A stretch of 13,633 nucleotides of DNA from JACDET01 sp038253825 (lineage in GTDB: Bacteria; Patescibacteriota; Microgenomatia; Levybacterales; UBA12049): contig JBBSGT010000033.1 in assembly GCA_038253825.1 (NCBI GenBank), positions 1-13,633 of the forward strand, written 5' to 3'. The translations under genes were made by a program, and so were the position numbers. This document shows positions 7,758 through 13,506 of this stretch, piece by piece. Every line of letters starts with the position of its first letter. Positions within the stretch are counted from its first letter, which is position 1. Below the pieces are notes generated by a model. That model ran no database searches. It was not told the DNA's origin and saw only the letters and a list, made by a program, of their open reading frames with translations.

Positions 7758-10049
7758 TTATGCATGCTTTATATCTTCTTCTACTAAATTGTTTCTCTGT
7801 CCATCCTTAGCTTTTATAGGAAGTGTGAAGCAAAAAACTGATCCTTTTCCTACTGCGCTTTCTACCCATATTCTTCCGCTCTGTCTCTTAATTATTTCAC
7901 TTGAGATATACAGACCCAAGCCTAAACCAGGAAATGTTTCTTTTCCGGGACCACTGATACGGAAAAATCGTTCAAATACTTTATCTAACTTTTCTTTCGG
8001 GATACCTACTCCAAAATCCTGTACACAAACCTTCACCTTTCCTTTTTCAGTAGCTGATTGAACAATAATTTTGTCTGTGTGGGGAGAATATTTTATTGCA
8101 TTTGATATTAAGTTTGTAAGTACTTGTCCTATTCTTTCTCTGTCTGCATATATTTTTTTATTCGTTTTCCCTTTCTGAAGTAGCGAATGTTTCCCTGTAG
8201 TTCTCTGCATTTCTTCAACTAGTTCAGAAATCAAATCATCAAAATCAAAATAATCATTATTGTACTGCACGCGTCCGGTATCCATTTTCGTAACATCGAG
8301 TAAATCTCCTATGAGATTGGTAAGTTTGTCAACTTGAGCATCCATTTTCCCTAAAAGTTCAACTGCTTTTTCATTACTTTCCTTTTTAAATCTTAAACGC
8401 AGTACTTGACCAAAAGATTTTATACTTGTCACAGGTGTCTTTAACTCATGTGACGCAATACTAATAAATTCGTCCTTTTGACGTTCTAATCGCTTCCTTT
8501 GCGTAACATCCTGGAAAAACCAAACATATCCATAGTCTGTCCCGTCCTCACCAATAAGCGGTGCTCCATACCGATCAAAAACGCGACCATCCTTAAATCG
8601 CAACTCCGTAAAGTTAGGTTTATGGCTTTTGTAAATTTCTTGAACGCGTTTTATAAATAATTCCGGATCTTTTAACTGCTGCGTCGCTTCTTGTAACGCT
8701 TGCTCATCTTTTCCTTTCATCATTAACTTATTTGAAAACTGCCACATATTTACGAACTTCGTATTATAAGAGACCATTTTCCCGTCCGGCGATACCACTA
8801 ATACTCCTTCAGGAGCTACCTCCCTTTGCGTTTCTAAAAGCGTTTTTTGATAACGAAGCTCTTCTTCATGCTTCTTTCGCTCAGTAATATTTCGAAAAGT
8901 CCCGACAAGGGCATTTATATTGGGAGTTTGTAAATGATTTACCCCAGTCGTCTCAAGCCATGCCCACGAGCCATCTTTATGTTTAACACGGTATTGTAAA
9001 GTAACTTGATCTCCAGGTATCTTTAAAAGTTCATTAAACTTCTCATTGAAATATGCAAGATCATCTGGATGCATAAATGGAACGACACCAAGTCCTTGCA
9101 ATTCCTCAGAAGTATATCCTAGAACATTCTTTATTGATTCGCTCGTATATAAAATTGTACCTTCTGGACTAACAAGTTGGATTGCATCAGTACTCTGCTC
9201 AATTAAGGTTCGAAAACGCTCTTCACTTCGCTTCGTCTCTTCTTCCGCCTTTTTTCTTTCTGTAATATCTTCAACGATAATCAGTGTACTATTTTGAGCA
9301 TTATCCAATTGTGTCGCTGTAACTTCCAAAAATTGTGGAACTTTTTTTTGTATTTCCCGTTGAAATGTTTGTTTATTAGGTATGTTAGGTGAACGTTTAG
9401 GAGCTATAGAACTTTTGATTTGTTCTTGTTCTTTTGATGAGAAAAATAAAAGAAAAGATATCCCTAAAGCATTTCGTTCAGTTTTATCAAATAAGGACTC
9501 TGCCTTCTTGTTCCATGCAAGTATTTTGTAGTTATTATCAATAAGTATGACACCTATTGGAGCAGAATCGAGTAGTCTATCAACATATCGAGCCGTTTGT
9601 AACTGTAATGAATTTTGTCCGGGTATCTGAACATTCATTCTAGCAAGAGCGTCCTTATATTTTCTTCTCCGATGCGTATTTGCCACTGCATTTTCTATCT
9701 TTATTATCAACTCACCACTGTTTTCTATTGAATGACAACTTACTTCTTCCCCTAGAAAAGGCGCAAACTGTATTGCATCAAGCATTTGATGATAAGTGTC
9801 CGGGGGACAGAGGATAATGACAGAGATATTTTTGTCAATAAAATGGAGCCGCTGCACCATACTTATTGGATCTTTAACAGTACTTCCTATAATGACGGCA
9901 TCAACACGTATACTCTCTTTCTCAATTTCTGTTATGATACGCTGCTGTTTTTTTTCAGTATCAATGTTTGTTATCTTTAGACTATTAGAAGCCTTTTTAA
10001 GGCTACTTTCTAGAGATATATCAAGTTGAAATCCAATTATTGCTCTCAT
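7758..10049 (-). CDS. three-PAS histidine kinase with degenerate receiver-like N-terminus
   Basis: A 763-residue soluble sensor kinase. Residues 1-125 look like a receiver-type alpha/beta domain (strands VDAVIIG and ISVIILCP) without the phosphoacceptor Asp or conserved Lys, so probably a signal-binding or docking pseudo-receiver. Three PAS modules follow at about 155-268, 275-395 and 400-520; the second and third end in 'ITERKK' and 'VTQRKR' linkers. HisKA carries His534 (ASHELKTP). The ATPase domain has an N box (Asn646, Asn650), G1 (DFGVGIP, 678-684), F box (ERFF, about 693-696) and G2 (GLGLGL, 708-713). Kinase activity is expected. The gene starts 8 bases after the flavoprotein gene and is followed by the response regulator, so all three are likely co-transcribed. 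Its kinase core closely matches that of the kinase at 1183-2670. The sensed signal is unknown. Confidence 0.93.
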   Translation of the reverse strand: MRAIIGFQLDISLESSLKKASNSLKITNIDTEKKQQRIITEIEKESIRVDAVIIGSTVKDPISMVQRLHFIDKNISVIILCPPDTYHQMLDAIQFAPFLGEEVSCHSIENSGELIIKIENAVANTHRRRKYKDALARMNVQIPGQNSLQLQTARYVDRLLDSAPIGVILIDNNYKILAWNKKAESLFDKTERNALGISFLLFFSSKEQEQIKSSIAPKRSPNIPNKQTFQREIQKKVPQFLEVTATQLDNAQNSTLIIVEDITERKKAEEETKRSEERFRTLIEQSTDAIQLVSPEGTILYTSESIKNVLGYTSEELQGLGVVPFMHPDDLAYFNEKFNELLKIPGDQVTLQYRVKHKDGSWAWLETTGVNHLQTPNINALVGTFRNITERKKHEEELRYQKTLLETQREVAPEGVLVVSPDGKMVSYNTKFVNMWQFSNKLMMKGKDEQALQEATQQLKDPELFIKRVQEIYKSHKPNFTELRFKDGRVFDRYGAPLIGEDGTDYGYVWFFQDVTQRKRLERQKDEFISIASHELKTPVTSIKSFGQVLRLRFKKESNEKAVELLGKMDAQVDKLTNLIGDLLDVTKMDTGRVQYNNDYFDFDDLISELVEEMQRTTGKHSLLQKGKTNKKIYADRERIGQVLTNLISNAIKYSPHTDKIIVQSATEKGKVKVCVQDFGVGIPKEKLDKVFERFFRISGPGKETFPGLGLGLYISSEIIKRQSGRIWVESAVGKGSVFCFTLPIKAKDGQRNNLVEEDIKHA

Positions 10050-10057
10050 AAATTATT

Positions 10058-11212
10058 TCATTCTCCAAGTAATGGAAGACCGAGTAAGGCCCGTCCTGTC
10101 CAAGTCCTCAGAAGATCAGTCGTTGGAGCCATGACATGGGCAGCTCTCGCATCACGCAAATGCCGACTGAGCTTTCCATTATCTCGATAGGCAATCCCTC
10201 CCATAAGTGTCATTACCTCATTTACGACATGTACCACCGTATCTGCAACTTCAGCCTTTGCAGAAAGGAGAGCAATAACAGCACTTGAATCATTAGTATC
10301 TCCCAGATGAGCTGCATGATAGATAAGCTGTCGTGTTCGTTCTACCTCAGCCCACAATACCCCTAATCTGTGCTGAAGAAGAGAGTTCTGACTCAATTTC
10401 TCTCCGGTTGTAGAGTAGCGTCTTTTCTCTAAATGATTTCGAGCCTCATCAAGTGTGCTACTGGCAATTCCTAAATACGTTGCTGACATTGCCATTAAGA
10501 AGTAGGGAGCGACAACATTAAATATATACCAGATCTGATCACCTTCTTTTCCGAGTAAATCTTTCTTGGGGATCTCAACATCTTTTAACTCTAATGTTCG
10601 AGAAGAATTACCACGCATACCAAGTCCCTGCCACTGCCCACCCCACTGAATACCTTTTGCATCGTTTGAAACCATTACACAAGAGAACTGTCCGGGCTTG
10701 GCATTTTTATCAACAACGACAGTAGAAACGACATAAGAGTCAGCATGGCTGCCATTAGTGACAAAGGTTTTTGTACCAGTAATTTTATATGCTTGAGAAG
10801 AAACTTTTTTGAGTTGTGTTTGGGGGAAATAAAAATGCGCTCCTGTCCCTGATTCACTGAGAGACAATGTCGTGATATGCTTCCCTTGACTTATCGGTTC
10901 TAAATAGTGCCTCTTTTGATAATCTGTCGCTTTTGCCGATATAACTGCGGACCCCACACAGTGCATGCCAAAACAAAGTCCTGTCGAAGCACACTCTTTT
11001 CCAAGCATTTCACAGACCCGGACTAGCGTTAATAATCCATGTCCTAAACCTCCGCATTCTTTCGGCACTACCAATCCCGCCAAACCTGCTACTTGTAGTG
11101 CATGAAGACTATGCTGCGGCCAGATACCTTCTTGATCTACTTTCTCAGCGTTTGGACCTACTACTTCCTGACAAATTTCATTGACACGACTAAGTATTGT
11201 ATTAATATCCAT
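10058..11212 (-). CDS. acyl-CoA-dehydrogenase-fold flavoprotein lacking the usual catalytic glutamate
   Basis: A 384-residue member of the acyl-CoA dehydrogenase superfamily, of normal length. The N-terminal helical domain includes VPKECGGLG (49-57); the beta domain has the flavin-contact stretch LSLSESGTGAHF (116-127), TGTKTFVTNG (145-154) and the LGMRGNSSRTLELKDVEIP strand (197-215); the C-terminal helical domain has the GGIAYRDNG turn (338-346). The family's C-terminal Tyr-Glu-Gly-Thr segment, which carries the catalytic base in many members, reads MAPTTDLLRTW (361-371), so the Glu is absent. It may therefore act on an acyl-ACP, use another base, or be a flavin monooxygenase or hydroxylase of the same fold. 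No beta-oxidation partner is nearby; instead it leads a kinase-regulator operon (8-base gap). A promoter and palindrome lie directly upstream. Confidence 0.88.
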   Translation of the reverse strand: MDINTILSRVNEICQEVVGPNAEKVDQEGIWPQHSLHALQVAGLAGLVVPKECGGLGHGLLTLVRVCEMLGKECASTGLCFGMHCVGSAVISAKATDYQKRHYLEPISQGKHITTLSLSESGTGAHFYFPQTQLKKVSSQAYKITGTKTFVTNGSHADSYVVSTVVVDKNAKPGQFSCVMVSNDAKGIQWGGQWQGLGMRGNSSRTLELKDVEIPKKDLLGKEGDQIWYIFNVVAPYFLMAMSATYLGIASSTLDEARNHLEKRRYSTTGEKLSQNSLLQHRLGVLWAEVERTRQLIYHAAHLGDTNDSSAVIALLSAKAEVADTVVHVVNEVMTLMGGIAYRDNGKLSRHLRDARAAHVMAPTTDLLRTWTGRALLGLPLLGE

Positions 11213-11221
11213 CTTAATATG

Positions 11222-11237
11222 TTGCTAACTATAGCAA
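11222..11237. promoter_or_regulatory. perfect palindrome TTGCTA-N4-TAGCAA over the flavoprotein promoter
   Basis: A 6-4-6 perfect inverted repeat covers the predicted -10 box (11228-11233) of the flavoprotein-kinase-regulator operon, a classic position for a repressor site. The same architecture with half-site TTGCTT occurs at 2947-2962. A further, directly repeated pair of TAGCAA/TAGCAG half-sites also spaced by four bases overlaps the toxin-partner promoter near 13120-13135. The regulator is not encoded in the window. Confidence 0.45.
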
Positions 11238-11256
11238 AAGAGCGTTATGAAAACAA
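11228..11256 (-). promoter_or_regulatory. predicted sigma70-like promoter of the flavoprotein-kinase-regulator operon
   Basis: On the minus strand an extended -10 (TGC-TATAGT, core 11228-11233) is preceded by a 17-base spacer and a weak -35 (TTGTTT, 11251-11256). Transcription should start near 11221, giving a leader of only about 9 bases before the ATG at 11212. Confidence 0.45.
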
Positions 11257-11386
11257 TCAGAAGGGTAATAAGACAGAAGAGAGATGATATATTATGATTT
11301 ATTTAAGCCGGCATTGGTTGACTATGTGGGAACTTTTTATCAAAATAATTTTGCTTACGAGTGTTAAGGGTGAACTGAATTTACCT

Positions 11387-12001
11387 TCAGGTTGATTTTA
11401 TTTTAAGAGGTTCTGATGGTTCATAGGTTGCAAATATTACGCCTGTTGTGGTGATTTTTGCGTCTATCTGTTTAAGACGCTCGGGCTGTGTGCCCTCCGC
11501 GAATAATTTTTTGCCGGTGCCCAACGTCACAGGAAATGTCCAGATATGCATTCGATCTATCAAGTTGTGTCTAAGAAGCGTTTGTATAAGATTGCCACTA
11601 CCCCACACCAACAGGTCAGGACCATCTGAATTTTTAAGCTTTTTTATTTCCCCCACAACGTCTCCGGTAATAAGTTTCGAATTGTCCCAAGAGAGTGTAA
11701 AAGGACTACGCGCGACAACATACTTTTTCGCTCTATCAAATGGCTTTCCCCACCGCGGCTCTTCTTTGTGGTTCGGCCAGAAAGCAGCAAAAATATCATA
11801 GGTGCGGCGTCCAAGAAGCATATCAAAAGGAACAGCCAGTATTCTTCTGTCCATGATATTGTCCGCTTCATGGTCTTCTTCGTCCCAGCCAAACTGCCAA
11901 CCTCCGTAAGTAAATCCATTTGAAGTATCTTCCTCCGGTCCACCCGGAGCTTGCATAACGCCGTCAAGGGTTATAAATGTTGTCGTGATGATTTTTCTCA
12001 T
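11387..12001 (-). CDS. RibD C-terminal/dihydrofolate-reductase-like family protein
   Basis: A 204-residue single-domain protein of the bacterial RibD C-terminal (YyaP/YwjB-like) family, which shares the dihydrofolate reductase fold and is thought to use NADPH; the substrates of these stand-alone proteins are mostly unknown. Seen motifs: an N-terminal strand KIITTTFITLDGVMQAPGG (3-21), the MLLGRRTYDIFAAFWP helix (about 61-76), the KYVVARS strand (about 92-98) and the cofactor-binding VWGSGNLIQTLLRHNLID helix (about 132-149) followed by PVTLGTGKKLF. The length fits the family. ATG at 11999-12001 is the start and is preceded by a strong promoter with a very short leader. Its GC content seems higher than that of flanking genes, and it stands alone beside broken genes and a toxin pair, so horizontal arrival is plausible. 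Confidence 0.9.
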   Translation of the reverse strand: MRKIITTTFITLDGVMQAPGGPEEDTSNGFTYGGWQFGWDEEDHEADNIMDRRILAVPFDMLLGRRTYDIFAAFWPNHKEEPRWGKPFDRAKKYVVARSPFTLSWDNSKLITGDVVGEIKKLKNSDGPDLLVWGSGNLIQTLLRHNLIDRMHIWTFPVTLGTGKKLFAEGTQPERLKQIDAKITTTGVIFATYEPSEPLKIKST

Positions 12002-12015
12002 AGTTATTAGTTCAA

Positions 12016-12044
12016 AGTATACTAGAAAATGAGAGGTATATCAA
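12016..12044 (-). promoter_or_regulatory. strong sigma70-like promoter of the RibD-family gene
   Basis: On the minus strand TTGATA (12039-12044), a 17-base spacer and TATACT (12016-12021) match consensus at five of six positions in each box. The expected start near 12009 leaves a leader of about 8 bases before the ATG at 12001, so the mRNA would be nearly leaderless, consistent with the absence of a Shine-Dalgarno sequence. Confidence 0.6.
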
Positions 12045-12209
12045 AAAGTGGATTAACGATATTGATGGAGATTGATATATTTTATCTGACGAGCTTACCT
12101 CTAAACTGAACCAAATCTTCTCCAGGTTACTTTCTACCTATGAAAAATTAAAGAAGCTTGGTTTTATTTATTATAATGGACAAGTTTTCGTAGCAGAAAA
12201 CATACAATA
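12022..12209 (+). pseudogene. broken gene copy A with an in-frame stop (winged-helix-like C-terminus)
   Basis: One frame reads ...LENERYIKKWINDIDGD, then a TGA at 12073-12075, then a stretch ending KKLGFIYYNGQVFVAENIQ and a TAA at 12207-12209. The segment after the TGA is clearly coding-like and matches copy B (13172-13375) in protein and DNA. A helix rich in Leu/Lys followed by a short strand ('G-x-IYYNGQVF') resembles the recognition helix and wing of a winged-helix domain, though no family is recognised. Its 5' part runs into the promoter of the RibD-family gene. It is a remnant and not expected to make a product. Confidence 0.45.
12088..12189 (+). repeat. 102-bp direct repeat, copy A
   Basis: Aligns without gaps to 13244-13345 with 89 of 102 identical bases (counted by eye). 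The most conserved part is the last 55 bases. Seven of 34 encoded residues differ, which suggests loosened selection. The two copies flank the AbiEii toxin pair. Confidence 0.85.
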
Positions 12210-12218
12210 AAAAAATGG

Positions 12219-12872
12219 CTATTCCTTTAGATACTTGCTAACCAAGTTATTAAAAAAACTTTCTACAACTTTTGGGCTTGCAATTGATACGGCACTGACT
12301 GGCAAAATATCAAAGTTTTGTAAATCTTTAAAATAAACTAATTGCTCTAAAAATATCTTCTCCTCAAAAATGCTCCCATATATTTTTTTTGTTTCTCGAC
12401 TAAGCTCTTCAAGACTGATATGGTCATCTTTCAAAATTGTATATAAGTCAAAATAGTCACGATATTCTCCGCGTCTTCCGATAGTATATGCTTTTTTTAT
12501 GGCTATATCTTTAACTGAAAATAAATTGAGACCATTTTCTAATTTTTTAATTGGAAAGGCATAACCAAATGGATAATGAAGAAAAGTTACTTTAATTCCG
12601 TCCTTCGTAAAAAATGTCAGTTCATCTCTTGAATCTACTGCAATAGTTGTAATTAAAATTGTTTGAGAAAGCTTTTCAAGTAGATTTTTAGCTAATAATG
12701 GAGTAGAGAAAAAGTCGAAATCATATGATTGACGATGGTTAAGCTGTAAAGCGAGTGCTGTACCACCACCCAAAATAAACCCTTTTGTATAAGGAACAAT
12801 TTCCTCTAAAAGCTTCTGTCTCTCTTTACTTAGTATTTCTAGGTGTAAATTTAAGATATTTTTGATCATCAA
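12219..12872 (-). CDS. AbiEii/AbiGii-family nucleotidyltransferase toxin
   Basis: A 217-residue nucleotidyltransferase of the AbiEii toxin type. The nucleotide-binding motif GGGTALALQLNHRQSYDFDFFS spans residues 35-56, with the metal-binding Asp51 and Asp53. Further conserved features are the KVTFLHYP strand (94-101, Lys94) and the motif IAIKKAY-x6-GEYRDYFDLY (123-144) with Lys126/127, Arg138, Asp139 and Asp142. Known members transfer nucleotides, in some cases to tRNA acceptor ends, and so stop translation; some act in phage defence. This one belongs to the short single-domain form common in Patescibacteria. It overlaps the upstream partner gene by 47 bases (44 if the second Met is used). 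A run of seven T (minus strand) follows the stop directly. The substrate here is not known. Confidence 0.9.
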   Translation of the reverse strand: MMIKNILNLHLEILSKERQKLLEEIVPYTKGFILGGGTALALQLNHRQSYDFDFFSTPLLAKNLLEKLSQTILITTIAVDSRDELTFFTKDGIKVTFLHYPFGYAFPIKKLENGLNLFSVKDIAIKKAYTIGRRGEYRDYFDLYTILKDDHISLEELSRETKKIYGSIFEEKIFLEQLVYFKDLQNFDILPVSAVSIASPKVVESFFNNLVSKYLKE

Positions 12873-13089
12873 TTGAATTAGTAATATGTAAAATGAAGTT
12901 TTTAATAAAATATAGCATCGAAGATGTATATATTTTCTTTGGATGCTCTAAAAATAATTTCTTTAAGGCTTCTCCTCCAACAGTTTTTTTAAGTGAACGA
13001 ATATCGTCAAGGGAACCAAAAGCCAAGGTTTGATGAATTGAATCAGGAGTTTTTTCTAAAGTCGTGTCCGTATACCAAGAATAGTTCAT
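12826..13089 (-). CDS. short partner of the AbiEii toxin, probable antitoxin (DUF6922-like)
   Basis: An 87-residue protein whose 3' end overlaps the toxin start, the usual arrangement of a toxin-antitoxin pair. It carries the pattern LAFGSLDDIRSLKKTVG (22-38) then LKKLFLEHPKKIYTSSMLYFIKNFIL (42-67), which I associate with small proteins placed ahead of AbiEii genes in Patescibacteria (DUF6922-like; assignment from memory). It appears all-helical, and the 'KKIYTSSMLYFIKNFIL' segment is amphipathic. It lacks the winged-helix and long C-terminal domain of the classical AbiEi antitoxin. The ATG at 13087-13089 sits 20 bases after a predicted start site. The last 15 residues are charged and are encoded in the overlap. 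Confidence 0.75.
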   Translation of the reverse strand: MNYSWYTDTTLEKTPDSIHQTLAFGSLDDIRSLKKTVGGEALKKLFLEHPKKIYTSSMLYFIKNFILHITNSIDDQKYLKFTPRNTK

Positions 13090-13115
13090 AAATGAAACTT
13101 GTAATTCGTTTGTAT

Positions 13116-13144
13116 ATTATAGCAAAAGTTAGCAGATTTTTCAG
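13116..13144 (-). promoter_or_regulatory. predicted promoter of the toxin-antitoxin pair
   Basis: On the minus strand an extended, consensus -10 (TGC-TATAAT, core 13116-13121) is preceded by 17 bases and a weak -35 (CTGAAA, 13139-13144). Start is expected near 13109, about 20 bases before the ATG. Half-sites TAGCAA and TAGCAG (13120-13125 and 13130-13135, plus strand) overlap it and could be autoregulatory. Confidence 0.5.
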
Positions 13145-13163
13145 GATACAGAAACTGCAGATT

Positions 13164-13194
13164 AGGCGAACTTGGATTCGAACCAGTTCAGCCT
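13164..13194. other. stem-loop with a tRNA T-arm-like core
   Basis: Eleven base pairs (AGGC-GAAC-TGG with CCA-GTTC-GCCT) are interrupted by one bulged base on each side and close a 7-base loop, ATTCGAA. Read on the minus strand the core GGTTCGAATCC is the standard T-loop sequence, and it is followed by 5 bases and a 7-base stretch ending in A, as in the 3' end of a tRNA. The matching 5' acceptor strand and a good D-arm are not found, so no functional tRNA is called. It may be a tRNA 3' fragment left by an integration event, or chance. Confidence 0.35.
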
Positions 13195-13375
13195 CAAGCT
13201 GCCGTATATATTTGTTGATTATAATAAACTTAGCATCGTTGCTGGCGAGCTTACTTGCAAACGGAACCAAATTTTCAACAGGATACTTTCTACATATGAA
13301 AAATTAAAGAAGTTTGGTCATATTTATTATAATGGACAAGTTTTCTTTCTGAGGGAGAAAGAAAAATCCAGTTAA
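13172..13375 (+). pseudogene. gene copy B, 5'-truncated (winged-helix-like C-terminus)
   Basis: A frame open from about 13172 (TTG only, no ATG) encodes about 67 residues including DYNKLSIVAGELT and KKFGHIYYNGQVFF, and ends at TAA 13373-13375. Its last half matches copy A. No good start codon or ribosome-binding site exists and the stem-loop above lies at its 5' edge, so it is best seen as the 3' end of a lost gene. A terminator-like hairpin follows 9 bases after its stop, supporting its origin as a true gene end. Family unrecognised; a winged-helix fold is a guess from the helix-strand pattern. Confidence 0.45.
13244..13345 (+). repeat. 102-bp direct repeat, copy B
   Basis: Partner of 12088-12189, about 87 percent identical over its full length and ungapped. 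The two copies enclose 1054 bases that hold the toxin gene and its partner. Confidence 0.85.
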
Positions 13376-13384
13376 GCAAGAAAC

Positions 13385-13404
13385 TAGTTTGATAAACTAT
13401 TTTT
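13385..13404 (+). terminator. weak rho-independent terminator after gene copy B
   Basis: A perfect 6-base stem (TAGTTT-GAT-AAACTA, 13385-13399) is followed directly by TTTTT, and after CC by another T run. The stem has only one GC pair, so efficiency is doubtful, but its position just after the stop at 13375 is right. Confidence 0.45.
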
Positions 13405-13506
13405 CCTTTTTAGTAAACTACTATTTTCTGAAATCTTTTCTATTGGAGACTTTTATTTATAGAAGGTTTCATTTCGTCAATCTTTTATTGTGCGAGGGGT
13501 TATCAT

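Noticed and set aside
11284..11367. A 27-codon plus-strand frame (MIYYDLFKPALVDYVGTFYQ...) between the flavoprotein and RibD-family genes, with a purine-rich stretch before the ATG.
   Set aside because: Protein-like composition but too short and with no known family; kept as a note only.
11392..11410. ACCT-TC-AGGT hairpin with T-rich tail near the end of the RibD-family gene as a terminator.
   Set aside because: The stem is only four base pairs and lies inside the coding end on the wrong strand.
12073..12075. In-frame TGA in gene copy A could mean a recoded TGA (glycine, as in some Patescibacteria).
   Set aside because: TGA ends several intact genes at the expected family length, including the kinase at 1183 and the flavoprotein at 10058, so the standard code applies.
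13092..13307. A 71-codon plus-strand frame starting with an ATG beside the antitoxin promoter.
   Set aside because: It is out of frame with the conserved part of gene copy B and its second half has shadow-like composition.
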